From CAYWBU01 sp942491525 (GTDB lineage Bacteria > Desulfobacterota > Desulfomonilia > UBA1062), in contig CALOBW010000056.1 of NCBI GenBank assembly GCA_942491525.1, positions 496,001 through 560,000 of the forward strand: 64,000 bases of DNA. The letters are read 5' to 3'. A program made the translations under genes and the position numbers. Position 1 is the stretch's first letter. Each line of letters begins with the position of its first letter. Below are positions 1 to 7,917 of this stretch, one piece after another. Under the pieces are notes generated by a model. That model was given only the letters and a program-made list of their open reading frames with translations. It made no database searches and was not told the origin of the DNA.

Positions 1-1
1 C

Positions 2-934
2 CGCGAGGTCTTCAAACATGGTAACCTTGATTTTTCGGCAGTGCCGGAGTTTGGGGCGCGCTGGGCGCAGGAGCTGCAAATCAGCTTGCCGGAGTGCGCG
101 GTGGCCGGCCAGGAGAGTGACGAGGTCACCAAGTTTGTCACCCGTCTCCACGACGCTCAGCTGATCGAGAGCGTCATCATTCCGGCCGACGGGCGCACGA
201 CCCTCTGCATCTCGTCCCAGGTGGGCTGCGGCCGCGGCTGCGCCTTCTGCACCACCGCCAGGCTGGGTTTGAAGCGCAACCTGAGCGTCAGCGAGATCAT
301 CTGGCAGGTCTGGGCCGCCCGTCATCAGTTCGGCCATCGGATCGACAACATCGTCTTCATGGGCATGGGCGAGCCCTTCGACAACTTTGAGTCTGTCATG
401 CAGGCCGTGCGGGTCCTGAACGATCCGCGCACCTTCGGCATCGGCCCCAGCCACATCACCATCTCCACGGCCGGCCATGCTGATGGCATCGAGAAACTGG
501 CGGCCATCAAGGATTCGCGCCTGCGCCTGGCCGTCTCCCTGAACGCCGCCGGTGACGAGCTGCGCGACAAGCTGATGCCCATCAACAGGACCTATCCCCT
601 GGCGCGCCTCAAGGATGCGCTGCAAAAATTTCCGCTCAAGCGCGACGAGGTGATCTTCTTTGAATATGTGCTGCTGCCCGGGGTCAATGACCGGGTTGCG
701 GATGCTGATGGCATTGCCGCCTTCCTGGCTGGAATTCCGGCGCGCCTCAACCTGATCGCCTATAACGGCGGTGAGCCGTTCAAGATGCCGAACGATATGC
801 AAGTTGAGGCTTTCAGAACGCTGCTGGTCGAACGCGGTATCTTTGTGCGCCTGCGCCAGTCTCGCGGCCAGCAGATCAGGGCGGCCTGCGGCCAGCTGGG
901 TGCTAAACAGGAGAACCTATGCGGAAGATCCTGA
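2..934 (+). CDS. rlmN: 23S rRNA (adenine-2503-C2) methyltransferase RlmN, 5' end outside window
   Basis: Radical-SAM enzyme that methylates A2503 of 23S rRNA (and A37 of some tRNAs). The reading frame is open to the left edge, so the N-terminus is missing; about 310 residues are present against a usual 340-380. The radical-SAM cluster motif CGRGCAFC is clear, followed by GMGEPFDN and, near the end, the SRGQQIRAACGQL segment that holds the second catalytic Cys of RlmN. Cfr is the main alternative, but the C-terminal segment is RlmN-like. It overlaps the next gene by 16 bp, so the two are probably cotranscribed. Confidence 0.93.
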   Translation, partial: REVFKHGNLDFSAVPEFGARWAQELQISLPECAVAGQESDEVTKFVTRLHDAQLIESVIIPADGRTTLCISSQVGCGRGCAFCTTARLGLKRNLSVSEIIWQVWAARHQFGHRIDNIVFMGMGEPFDNFESVMQAVRVLNDPRTFGIGPSHITISTAGHADGIEKLAAIKDSRLRLAVSLNAAGDELRDKLMPINRTYPLARLKDALQKFPLKRDEVIFFEYVLLPGVNDRVADADGIAAFLAGIPARLNLIAYNGGEPFKMPNDMQVEAFRTLLVERGIFVRLRQSRGQQIRAACGQLGAKQENLCGRS

Positions 935-1383
935 TCAGCGCCTGCCTCTTGGGCGATGCGGTGCGTTATGACGGCAATAGTGTGCCGCTCAGAAACAGCC
1001 TGCTCGACAGCTGGGTGGCCGAGGGACGGCTGGTTAAGGTCTGTCCTGAGGTTGAGGGTGGTCTGAGTGTGCCGCGTCCGCCCGCCGAGATCCGGCAGCG
1101 CCGGGTCATCACCGCGGCCGGCGACGACATTAGCGAGGCCTTTGTGGCCGGCGCCTATCACGCGCTTGAACTCTGCCGTCAGCACGGTATCAGAACTGCC
1201 ATTTTGAAGGAGCGCAGCCCCTCCTGCGGCAGCGCGTTTGTCTATGACGGCAGCTTCAGCGGCCAACTGATCAGGGGCCAGGGCGTCTGTGCGGCCCTGC
1301 TCAGGCAGAATGGCATCCGGGTCTTCAGTGAGGATCAGCTCGAAGAGGTGGCTGAATTTTTGGTTGAAAATGAGGAGATGTAA
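919..1383 (+). CDS. DUF523 family protein
   Basis: A 154-residue protein of the DUF523 (YbbK-like) family, whose biochemical role is not established. The N-terminus RKILISACLLGDAVRYDG and the internal CPEVEGGLSVPRPPAE and KERSPSCGS segments are the conserved Cys-containing signatures of the family. It starts inside the end of rlmN and its stop overlaps the start of the following SDR gene, so the three form one translationally coupled run. I see no membrane segment or signal peptide. The family call is firm; the function is unknown. Confidence 0.85.
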   Translation: MRKILISACLLGDAVRYDGNSVPLRNSLLDSWVAEGRLVKVCPEVEGGLSVPRPPAEIRQRRVITAAGDDISEAFVAGAYHALELCRQHGIRTAILKERSPSCGSAFVYDGSFSGQLIRGQGVCAALLRQNGIRVFSEDQLEEVAEFLVENEEM

Positions 1384-2153
1384 TGAAGATTGAGAGTTTT
1401 AAGGAGAAACTTGTTTTTATCACCGGCGGCTCCAGCGGCATCGGCCTGGAGACGGCCCGCCTGCTGGTCAGGGAGGGGGCGCATGTCGTGATCTTCGGTC
1501 GCACGCAAGCTAAGCTGGATGCCACCGGCCTGACGGCCTACAGCCTGGATGTGACCGACAATCAGATGGTCCAGCGGGTGGTCGAGCTGGCCGTAAACGA
1601 GCAGGGCGTGCCGGATATCCTGATCAACTGCGCCGGGCGCGCCGTGCCGCACTACTTTGAAGATATCACTTATGAGATGTTTGACGCCACCATGCGCACC
1701 AACCTCTACGGCCAGTGGAGCATGTGCGCGGCCCTGGTGCCGAAGATGCAGAATGGCTACATCGTCAATGTCAGCTCCATGGCCGGCTTCATCGGGGTCT
1801 TCGGCTACAGCGACTATGCGGCCAGCAAGTATGCATCAGTGGGATTCTCCGAGGTGCTGCGCAGTGAGCTCAGGGGCCGCGGAATCGGTGTTTCGGTGCT
1901 CTGTCCGCCCGATACTGACACCCCCGGCTTTGCTGAGGAGAACATTACCAAGCCGGCCGAGACCATCGCGGCCTCCGAGGGCGGCGGGGTCATGCAGCCG
2001 GCCGCGGTCGCGCTTGCCTTGCTTGATGGCATGCGCAAGGGGCGCTTCATCATCATCCCGGGCCGCGAGGGCAAGCTGGTCTATCTCCTGAAACGGCTGT
2101 TTCCGGGGCTGCTGGAACGGATCATCCAACGCTCAATCAGTAGGGTCCAGTAG
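1383..2153 (+). CDS. Short-chain dehydrogenase/reductase, 3-ketodihydrosphingosine-reductase-like
   Basis: NAD(P)H-dependent SDR of 256 residues. It shows the Rossmann motif GGSSGIG near the N-terminus, NVSS for the catalytic Ser region and a YAASK catalytic Tyr-Lys pair. After the active site comes CPPDTDTPGFAEEN followed by TKPAET, which closely resembles the signature of eukaryotic 3-ketodihydrosphingosine reductase (KDSR), and the C-terminus has a hydrophobic, basic tail as in that group. This suggests reduction of a long-chain 3-keto base, but no serine palmitoyltransferase or ceramide synthase gene is visible here, so the substrate is inferred from motif similarity only. The start codon overlaps the stop of the DUF523 gene. 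Confidence 0.75.
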   Translation: MKIESFKEKLVFITGGSSGIGLETARLLVREGAHVVIFGRTQAKLDATGLTAYSLDVTDNQMVQRVVELAVNEQGVPDILINCAGRAVPHYFEDITYEMFDATMRTNLYGQWSMCAALVPKMQNGYIVNVSSMAGFIGVFGYSDYAASKYASVGFSEVLRSELRGRGIGVSVLCPPDTDTPGFAEENITKPAETIAASEGGGVMQPAAVALALLDGMRKGRFIIIPGREGKLVYLLKRLFPGLLERIIQRSISRVQ

Positions 2154-2163
2154 CTTGTGAAAT

Positions 2164-2193
2164 GCCTCACTTACATTAAATTGTAAGTGAGGC
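2164..2193 (+). promoter_or_regulatory. Perfect 12-bp inverted repeat masking a ribosome-binding site
   Basis: GCCTCACTTACA (2164-2175) and TGTAAGTGAGGC (2182-2193) pair perfectly around a 6-nt AT loop. The only Shine-Dalgarno-like sequence for the downstream kinase (GAGG, 2189-2192, five bases before ATG 2198) lies in the 3' arm. There is no T-run, so it is not a typical intrinsic terminator; occlusion of the ribosome-binding site or a repressor operator is more likely. Confidence 0.6.
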
Positions 2194-2197
2194 GTCT

Positions 2198-4570
2198 ATG
2201 AAAAAAGTTTTAATTGTAGCGATATTTTCATCACTGTTCTGCGCCGGTCTGCTGCAGGCGGCCGAGCGCGTCGTGGCCGCGGTGCCGCGATCCTTTCCGC
2301 CCTACTACATTGAAGACTCCACCGGTGTCATGACCGGCTTTGCCATCGAGGTCATGGATCAGATTGCCCGTGAACTGGATATCATGGTCGAGTATCAGAT
2401 CTATGACAGCTGGAGCGATGTCTATCAGGCGGTCAGGGAGGGGCAGGCTGACCTGATTCCCAATGTCAGCACTCTGCCGCAGCATGCTGAATGGCTGGAA
2501 TACAGCCGCCCGCTGGAGAGTGTGACGGTCAGTATCTGGGTTTTGAGCGAGAGTCGCATCAGCGGTGCTGATGATCTGAACGGTCTCTATCTGGCCGTGG
2601 TGCGGGGCAGCGTCGGGGTGCAGCTTGCGTCAGGCATCCGGGGCGTGCGCACGGAGATAATGCATGACCCGGAGGATGCGATCTTCATGCTGCTGGCGGA
2701 GCGCGTCGGCGCTCTGATATATCCGGATCCGGTGGTTGTGCATATTTCGGACAGCGTCGGGGTCGGCGAGCGTTTGCGGCGGGTTGGCGAGCCGTTGGCT
2801 GTGATTGACCGCGCCATCGGTGTGCGCAGGGGTGTCCCGGATCTGCTGGAACGCATCGATGCGGCCGTTGCGGAGCTGATTGAATCTCAGACCTACCGCG
2901 ATATCTATGCGCGCTGGATGATGCCTGAAGAGTCGTTCTGGAAGGCAAACCGTATAACCATCAGCGTCAGCAGCATCGCCCTTCTGATTGTGATTCTGGT
3001 GGTGATCTGGCGTTATGCTACGATTGTTAATATCAATGCGGAGCTGCGCTACAACGTTAGGCGCAAGGAGTTGGCGCAGAAGGATCGCGACCGTTTGATT
3101 ACGGCCATCGAGCAGGCCGCCGAGACTATTCTGATCACCGATGCTGAGGGTTCCATCATGTATGCCAATCCGGCCTTTACCAGGGTTTCGGGTTATGCTG
3201 TGCCGGAGGTGCTGGGTAAAAATCCGCGCCTCCTGAAGAGTGGCCGCCATGATGACCGCTTTTATGTTGAGATGTGGCGAACTCTGAGTGGCGGACATGT
3301 CTGGCAGGGACATCTGATCAACAGGCGCCGGGATGGAGGACTCTACGAGGAGGATGCCTCGATTTCGCCGGTCAAGGATCGGGAGGGACGCATTGTCAGC
3401 TATGTGGCCGTCAAACGTGACATTACCAAGGAGACGCGCCTGGAAAAGCAGCTGCGCCAGTCTCAGAAGATGGAGGCGATCGGCACCCTGGCCGGGGGCA
3501 TCGCCCATGATTTCAATAACATCTTGGGCATCATTCTGGGGTGCGCCGATGTGGCCATGGCCAGTGAATCAAAGGAGAAGGCCGATAAGTATCTGAATGA
3601 TATCATGGGGGCCGGCCTTCGAGCCAGGGATCTGGTTCAGCAGATCCTGAATATCAGCCGTATGGGTGAGCGGGAATTGAGACCAATCCAGATTGAGCTG
3701 GTGGTTAAGGAGACGTTGAAACTTTTGCGGGCCTCCATTCCGGCGACCATCGCAATTGAGGGCGCCATCACCAAGGAGAGCTGTCTGGTGCTGGCCGAAC
3801 CCACCATGCTTCATCAGATTGTGGTCAATCTGGCCACCAATGCCTATCAGGCCATGAAGGATGGCGGCGGACTGTTGAGCATCGGGCTTGAGGTGGTGGA
3901 TATTGATGCCGAGCAGCTGCTTAATCTGGCGGCCGGACGCTATGTGCGGCTGATTGTCAGTGACAGCGGCCCGGGCATTGAGCCGGGGCTGCAGGAGCGT
4001 ATCTTTGATCCCTATTTCACCACCAAACAACAGGGGGAGGGCACCGGGCTGGGCCTCTCGATCGTGCAGAGCATTGTGGAGAGACTGGGCGGGGTCGTCA
4101 ATGTTTACAGCGAGCCCGGTCAGGGGAGCAGCTTTAAGGTCTACCTGCCGCTTTTGGCAGGGGATCTGCCGGCGCCGGAAGAGGCGTTGGAGGATGAGCT
4201 GCCGCTGGGCAGCGAGCGTATTCTGGTGGTTGATGATGAGGAGATGTTGCGCAATCTGCTTAAGGAGCTGCTGGCACGAATGGGCTACGCGGTGAGCGTG
4301 CTGGCGGACCCCGAGGAGGCGCTGGTTGCCATGGCTGATGCTGGCTATGATCTGATGATTACCGACCTCAGCATGCCCAAGATGAGCGGCATTGAGCTTG
4401 TGCGCCGTCTGCGCCAGTTTCAGCCGGAACTGCCGGTGATTCTGTGCACCGGTTTTTATGATGAGGATGTGCGCCGCAAGGCTGAGGCGGTGGGCATCAG
4501 ATACTGTCTTAATAAACCGGTGGCCAAACGTGAACTAGCGCTGGCTATTCGTGATCTGCTTGATAAATAG
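2198..4570 (+). CDS. Hybrid sensor histidine kinase with periplasmic solute-binding domain, PAS and receiver
   Basis: A 790-residue hybrid kinase. Order: signal-like segment (1-21), a periplasmic SBP_bac_3-type amino-acid-binding domain (about 24-245), one membrane helix (about 252-273), a PAS domain (about 297-410), a HisKA domain with phospho-accepting His437 in the GGIAHDFNN motif, a HATPase domain (NLATNAYQAM, GTGLGLSIV), and a C-terminal receiver with phospho-acceptor Asp723 in ITDLSMPKMSG. The periplasmic module suggests it senses a small solute directly, as in BvgS/EvgS-type kinases. No cognate output regulator lies beside it. A perfect hairpin covers its ribosome-binding site. Confidence 0.92.
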   Translation: MKKVLIVAIFSSLFCAGLLQAAERVVAAVPRSFPPYYIEDSTGVMTGFAIEVMDQIARELDIMVEYQIYDSWSDVYQAVREGQADLIPNVSTLPQHAEWLEYSRPLESVTVSIWVLSESRISGADDLNGLYLAVVRGSVGVQLASGIRGVRTEIMHDPEDAIFMLLAERVGALIYPDPVVVHISDSVGVGERLRRVGEPLAVIDRAIGVRRGVPDLLERIDAAVAELIESQTYRDIYARWMMPEESFWKANRITISVSSIALLIVILVVIWRYATIVNINAELRYNVRRKELAQKDRDRLITAIEQAAETILITDAEGSIMYANPAFTRVSGYAVPEVLGKNPRLLKSGRHDDRFYVEMWRTLSGGHVWQGHLINRRRDGGLYEEDASISPVKDREGRIVSYVAVKRDITKETRLEKQLRQSQKMEAIGTLAGGIAHDFNNILGIILGCADVAMASESKEKADKYLNDIMGAGLRARDLVQQILNISRMGERELRPIQIELVVKETLKLLRASIPATIAIEGAITKESCLVLAEPTMLHQIVVNLATNAYQAMKDGGGLLSIGLEVVDIDAEQLLNLAAGRYVRLIVSDSGPGIEPGLQERIFDPYFTTKQQGEGTGLGLSIVQSIVERLGGVVNVYSEPGQGSSFKVYLPLLAGDLPAPEEALEDELPLGSERILVVDDEEMLRNLLKELLARMGYAVSVLADPEEALVAMADAGYDLMITDLSMPKMSGIELVRRLRQFQPELPVILCTGFYDEDVRRKAEAVGIRYCLNKPVAKRELALAIRDLLDK

Positions 4571-5009
4571 GCGGGAGGTAGGTCTCCAGCCAGCCCTGCC
4601 GGTTTTCGCGCTCAAAGAAACGGGCACTGCGGTAGGTCTCCTCCTGGGTTATGATCAGGGTGCGGTACATGCGGATGTTGAGCAGGCCGCACTCTTCAAA
4701 CCTGTACTCCTCAATCTGCTCCAGCGGCACCTCAATGCTGCGTGAGGGCAGTTCGTACTCCAGGGTCAGCTTGCTGTCAGCCACCTGGGCCCAGTAGAAC
4801 TGGTCATGGAAGAAGTAGCCGTAGATGGCGCCGAAGTAGAGCAGCAGCGCCGTGATGGCCGGCAGGTAGAGCCTATAATTGATGGGGCGGCTGGACTTTT
4901 TGCGCAGAATTTCAAGGATGGCCAGGCCGATCAGCGGCAGGCAGATCAGAACTATTGCGGCAATCATCAGGGCTCCCTGTTGGAAATCCATCAAGCTAAG
5001 ATAAATCAT
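4545..5009 (-). CDS. Hypothetical membrane protein
   Basis: A 154-residue protein I do not recognise. The N-terminal third has two hydrophobic helices (about residues 13-33 and 48-66) separated by a basic loop, which should leave the remaining ~85 residues as one soluble domain rich in Glu and Arg. It is convergent with the kinase gene and overlaps its last 26 bp. There is no close partner on the same strand. The codon pattern and good hydrophobicity profile support a real gene, but the function is unknown. Confidence 0.6.
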   Translation of the reverse strand: MIYLSLMDFQQGALMIAAIVLICLPLIGLAILEILRKKSSRPINYRLYLPAITALLLYFGAIYGYFFHDQFYWAQVADSKLTLEYELPSRSIEVPLEQIEEYRFEECGLLNIRMYRTLIITQEETYRSARFFERENRQGWLETYLPPIYQADHE

Positions 5010-5092
5010 GTGACACTCCCGGTTTGATTTTAGGGCACCTTAACAGCTTGCGCGCGCATGGGAAACTGTTTTGGTTTGAATAGCCGGTCTAT

Positions 5093-5144
5093 GATTGTCA
5101 TTGACAATCTTGATGAATTTATTGTTAATGGGGTTAACAATAAA
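5093..5144 (+). promoter_or_regulatory. Promoter with two palindromic operators, lipase-marR operon
   Basis: Two perfect palindromes lie in the 70 bp before the lipase start: GATTGTCA-T-TGACAATC (5093-5109) and TTTATTGTTAA-TGGGG-TTAACAATAAA (5118-5144). Both share ATTGTYA half-sites. A possible promoter, TTGACA (5101-5106) with 17 bp to GTTAAT (5124-5129), has its -35 in the first palindrome and its -10 in the second. This layout fits repression by the MarR protein encoded second in the operon (inference). Confidence 0.55.
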
Positions 5145-5159
5145 TGGAGGGTGAACCAT

Positions 5160-6092
5160 ATGCAGGAAACAACTTTTACCTTTAAGGCCGCCGACGGCCT
5201 CAATATCCACGTCTACAGCTGGCTGCCCGATGCGGGCACCGAGATCAGCAGGGTCATGCAGATCGTGCACGGTTCGGTCGAGCACGCCGCGCGCTACCGC
5301 CGCTTTGCCGAAGCCCTGACTAGGGCCGGCTATGCCGTCTATGCCACCGACCACCGCGGCCACGGCCACAGCTCCGAGCAGCTCGGCGGCCAGCTGGGTT
5401 ACTTCTCGGACCTTAATGACGGCTGGCAGCTCTGCGTCGATGACCTCTACCACCTCAGCACCATCATCAAGGAGAAACATCCGGGCAAGGATCTCTTCAT
5501 CTTCGGCCACTCCATGGGCTCCATGCTGGTCAGAAACTACATTGCCCTTCACGGCGAGGCGGTCAAGGGCGCTGTCCTCTGCGGCAACCCGACCCCCAAC
5601 CCCCTGGCCGCGCCCGGCATCCTGCTGGCCACCATTATGATGAAGATCTTTGACCGCCGCCGGCCCAGCAAGCTGATCACATCCATGGCCTTTGACGGCT
5701 TTGCCAAGAAGGTGGAGAACTGCCAGACCGCCTCGGACTGGATCTCGTCCGATCCGGTCGAAGTGCAGAAGTATCTGGATGATCCCTGGTGCGGCTACAC
5801 CATCACCCCCGAGTACATCAAGCAGATGCTCAAGGGGCTGCAGCGCATCTACCGCAAGGACTGCTTCAAGTCCACGCCCGATGATCTGCCGATTCTGATG
5901 ATCAACGGCGAGCTCGACCCCTGCGCCATGAGCCACAAGGAGGGCGCCGGCCTGATCGAGCGCAAGTTCAAGGAGAACGGCTGCAAAAATGTGCGCCTCA
6001 ACATCTATCCCAAGGCCCGCCATGAGCTGCTCAACGAGCCCATCAAGGAAGAGGTGACTGCCGACATCATCAACTGGGCCGCCCAGGCCTGA
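5160..6092 (+). CDS. Alpha/beta hydrolase, monoacylglycerol-lipase-like
   Basis: A 310-residue serine hydrolase of the Hydrolase_4 (monoacylglycerol lipase/lysophospholipase) type. Visible are the oxyanion-hole region QIVHGSVEHAARY, the lid-proximal TDHRGHGHS, the nucleophile elbow GHSMGS, an acid residue in NGELDPCAM and the catalytic His in KARHELLNEP. I chose ATG 5160 because GGAGG lies nine bases upstream; an upstream in-frame ATG at 5058 would put the operator palindromes inside the coding sequence. There is no signal peptide, so it is cytoplasmic. It is cotranscribed with the marR gene 7 bp downstream. The exact ester substrate is unknown. Confidence 0.85.
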   Translation: MQETTFTFKAADGLNIHVYSWLPDAGTEISRVMQIVHGSVEHAARYRRFAEALTRAGYAVYATDHRGHGHSSEQLGGQLGYFSDLNDGWQLCVDDLYHLSTIIKEKHPGKDLFIFGHSMGSMLVRNYIALHGEAVKGAVLCGNPTPNPLAAPGILLATIMMKIFDRRRPSKLITSMAFDGFAKKVENCQTASDWISSDPVEVQKYLDDPWCGYTITPEYIKQMLKGLQRIYRKDCFKSTPDDLPILMINGELDPCAMSHKEGAGLIERKFKENGCKNVRLNIYPKARHELLNEPIKEEVTADIINWAAQA

Positions 6093-6099
6093 GTGACGC

Positions 6100-6549
6100 A
6101 TGCAGTGGCTGAATGAGTATACCGGGCTGGTGGAGCTGGTCATCCGGACCTACAACCGTTACGGCGCAACCATCAACCGCGCCGATATCTACGGTACCGA
6201 GGAGCCCATCAGTTTTGCTCAGATGCAGACACTGGAGATAATCATGAAAAACCCCGAGGCCAACCAGGCCGAGCTGGCCCGGCTCCTCGGGGTCAGTCGC
6301 GCCGCCATGACCAAGAGCCTTAAGCTGCTTGAGGGGCGAGGTCTGGTGGAGCGCCATGCCCGTGAGGGCAACCGCAAGAACATCTACCTCAACGTCAGCG
6401 AGAAGGGACAGCGCATCTACGGCCAGTACGTGGACTACATCAAAGAGGCCCTCTTCGATCCGATCCTGAAGCTGACCGCCGACCTCTCGCCGGCCGACCT
6501 GAAGCGCTCCTATGAGATCTTCAAACTGATCGATGACTTTATGGATTAA
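6100..6549 (+). CDS. MarR family transcriptional regulator
   Basis: A 149-residue winged-helix regulator. Residues about 40-105 carry the MarR helix-turn-helix (NQAELARLLGVSRAAMTKSL), followed by the wing GLVERHAREGNRKNIYLNVS and a C-terminal dimerisation helix. It is the second gene of the lipase operon and is the natural candidate to bind the two palindromes overlapping that promoter, with a lipid-like or phenolic ligand as inducer (inference). Its stop overlaps the end of the convergent peptidase gene by 4 bp. Confidence 0.88.
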   Translation: MQWLNEYTGLVELVIRTYNRYGATINRADIYGTEEPISFAQMQTLEIIMKNPEANQAELARLLGVSRAAMTKSLKLLEGRGLVERHAREGNRKNIYLNVSEKGQRIYGQYVDYIKEALFDPILKLTADLSPADLKRSYEIFKLIDDFMD

Positions 6550-7727
6550 ATCCCGGCCACCTTTCTGATAATTCTGCCCTTGAACCGCTTGAGCGGCTTG
6601 CTGCTGGTGATGGTCAGGCTCTGGATGTCGCGCGGGTAGTTGGTCAGCAGTTCATAGCCGTCTCTGGTGACCAGCACGGTGTCCGAGTGGCGGAAACCGC
6701 CCAGGCCCGGGATGTAGATGCCGGGCTCGATGCTGATCAGCATGTTCTCCTGCAGCACGTGCTGGCTGCCCTCGGCCACCCAGGGCCCCTCGTGGCTGCC
6801 GATGCCGAAACCGTGGCCGGTGCGGTGCAGCCGGTAGCCATCGTAGCCCTCGGCCTTCAGGAAGTCGTTGGCGGCCTTGTCTATTTCGCCGCACTCAATA
6901 CCGGGTCTGACCATCTCCAGGGCGATGCGGGATGCCTCGAGCATGGCTGCAAAGTGGGCCTGCTCCTCTTTGGTGGGCGGGCTCAGGAAGTAGGTCCGTT
7001 CGCACTCGGCGGCATAGCCGTTGGCGCGGATAAAGCCGATGGCGATGTGCGGCCCCTCTTTGAGGATGTCGTCCACGGCCGGGATGCTGTGGGGCTGGGC
7101 GCTCATGGGTGCCACCCAGGAGCCGGCCAGCACGTCGGTGGCCTTGAGGTCGCAGTCGGTCTCCTGGATGATCTTGAGCTGTACGTTTCTACCTTGGCCG
7201 AAGAGCTCAATCTCGCTGACGCCGTAGTAGGCCGTATCCAGGATCTTCTCGACCGCCAGCTGGCTGTAGCGGGCCGCGGCTTTTACCATCTCAACTTCGG
7301 CCGCGGACTTGACCAGGCGCAGCTCCTCGATCAGGGGCAGGGTCTGGAGGCTGAAGCCGCCCAGCTGGTCGCTGATCTCGCGCGGCAGGCTCGGCTCGAC
7401 CCCCAGTTTATCAATACCGCTCAGGGCCGCATTCAGCTTCTCGGGCCAGCCCAGGCCTTCGGGCGAGGGGTACTCCCAGTAGCTGGTGACCCGGCTGATG
7501 TTGGGGGCTGCACGCATGTGCTCATCCTCCATGGTCGGCACCAGCAGTTCGCACTCGCCGCTGGGCCTGACGATGATGAAGAAGGGGCGCTCGAGCGGCA
7601 CATAGCTGACCCCGGTCAGGTAGTAGATGCTCTCCTCGGCTGAAACCAGCAGGGCCTTGATATCCTCATTTTTGATTAGCTGCTGCAGTTTGATGATGCG
7701 TTCTCTGAATTCCGCCGGCTTGATCAT
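6546..7727 (-). CDS. M24 family hydrolase (Xaa-Pro peptidase/creatinase fold) with altered metal site
   Basis: A 393-residue protein with an N-terminal creatinase-type domain (about 1-135) and a C-terminal pita-bread M24 domain. GHGFGIGSHEGPWV and SIEPGIYIPGLGGFRHSDTV are typical. However, the segment that normally supplies two Asp metal ligands (DxG...SDxTRT) reads IAIGFIRANGY-AAECERT, so the first Asp appears to be Gly and the second Glu. It may therefore be a metal-independent creatinase-like hydrolase rather than a true prolidase. The ATG at 7727 is preferred because GGGAGG precedes it closely; a further ATG lies six codons upstream. Confidence 0.78.
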   Translation of the reverse strand: MIKPAEFRERIIKLQQLIKNEDIKALLVSAEESIYYLTGVSYVPLERPFFIIVRPSGECELLVPTMEDEHMRAAPNISRVTSYWEYPSPEGLGWPEKLNAALSGIDKLGVEPSLPREISDQLGGFSLQTLPLIEELRLVKSAAEVEMVKAAARYSQLAVEKILDTAYYGVSEIELFGQGRNVQLKIIQETDCDLKATDVLAGSWVAPMSAQPHSIPAVDDILKEGPHIAIGFIRANGYAAECERTYFLSPPTKEEQAHFAAMLEASRIALEMVRPGIECGEIDKAANDFLKAEGYDGYRLHRTGHGFGIGSHEGPWVAEGSQHVLQENMLISIEPGIYIPGLGGFRHSDTVLVTRDGYELLTNYPRDIQSLTITSSKPLKRFKGRIIRKVAGI

Positions 7728-7780
7728 AACTCCTCCCGATAACATTTGAATGACATTACCTTAACTTAATCGGGGAGATG

Positions 7781-7912
7781 GGACAACCGGTCTTGTTGAA
7801 ACGGGTAAGGCGCTTGTCCTATTGCAAAGAGGTTCCCGTCGAATAATATTTTGTTGTAACCGGGGGATGCTGAGATGCGACTAAGCTGGGAGTATCATTT
7901 TATCTCATGGAG
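7781..7912 (+). promoter_or_regulatory. Structured leader of nhaA, possible cation riboswitch
   Basis: The 170-bp gap before nhaA is rich in potential pairings. GGACAA (7781-7786) can pair with TTGTCC (7814-7819), while ACGGG (7801-7805) inside that loop can pair with CCCGT (7835-7839), a pseudoknot layout. Nearer the gene, GAGAT (7872-7876) can pair with ATCTC (7902-7906) just before the GGAG ribosome-binding site, and GATGC (7866-7870) with GTATC (7892-7896). A promoter-like TTGCAA-N16-TAATAT (7822-7849) may instead place the start inside this stretch. Identity with a known riboswitch cannot be decided by eye. Confidence 0.35.
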
Positions 7913-7917
7913 CCTTG

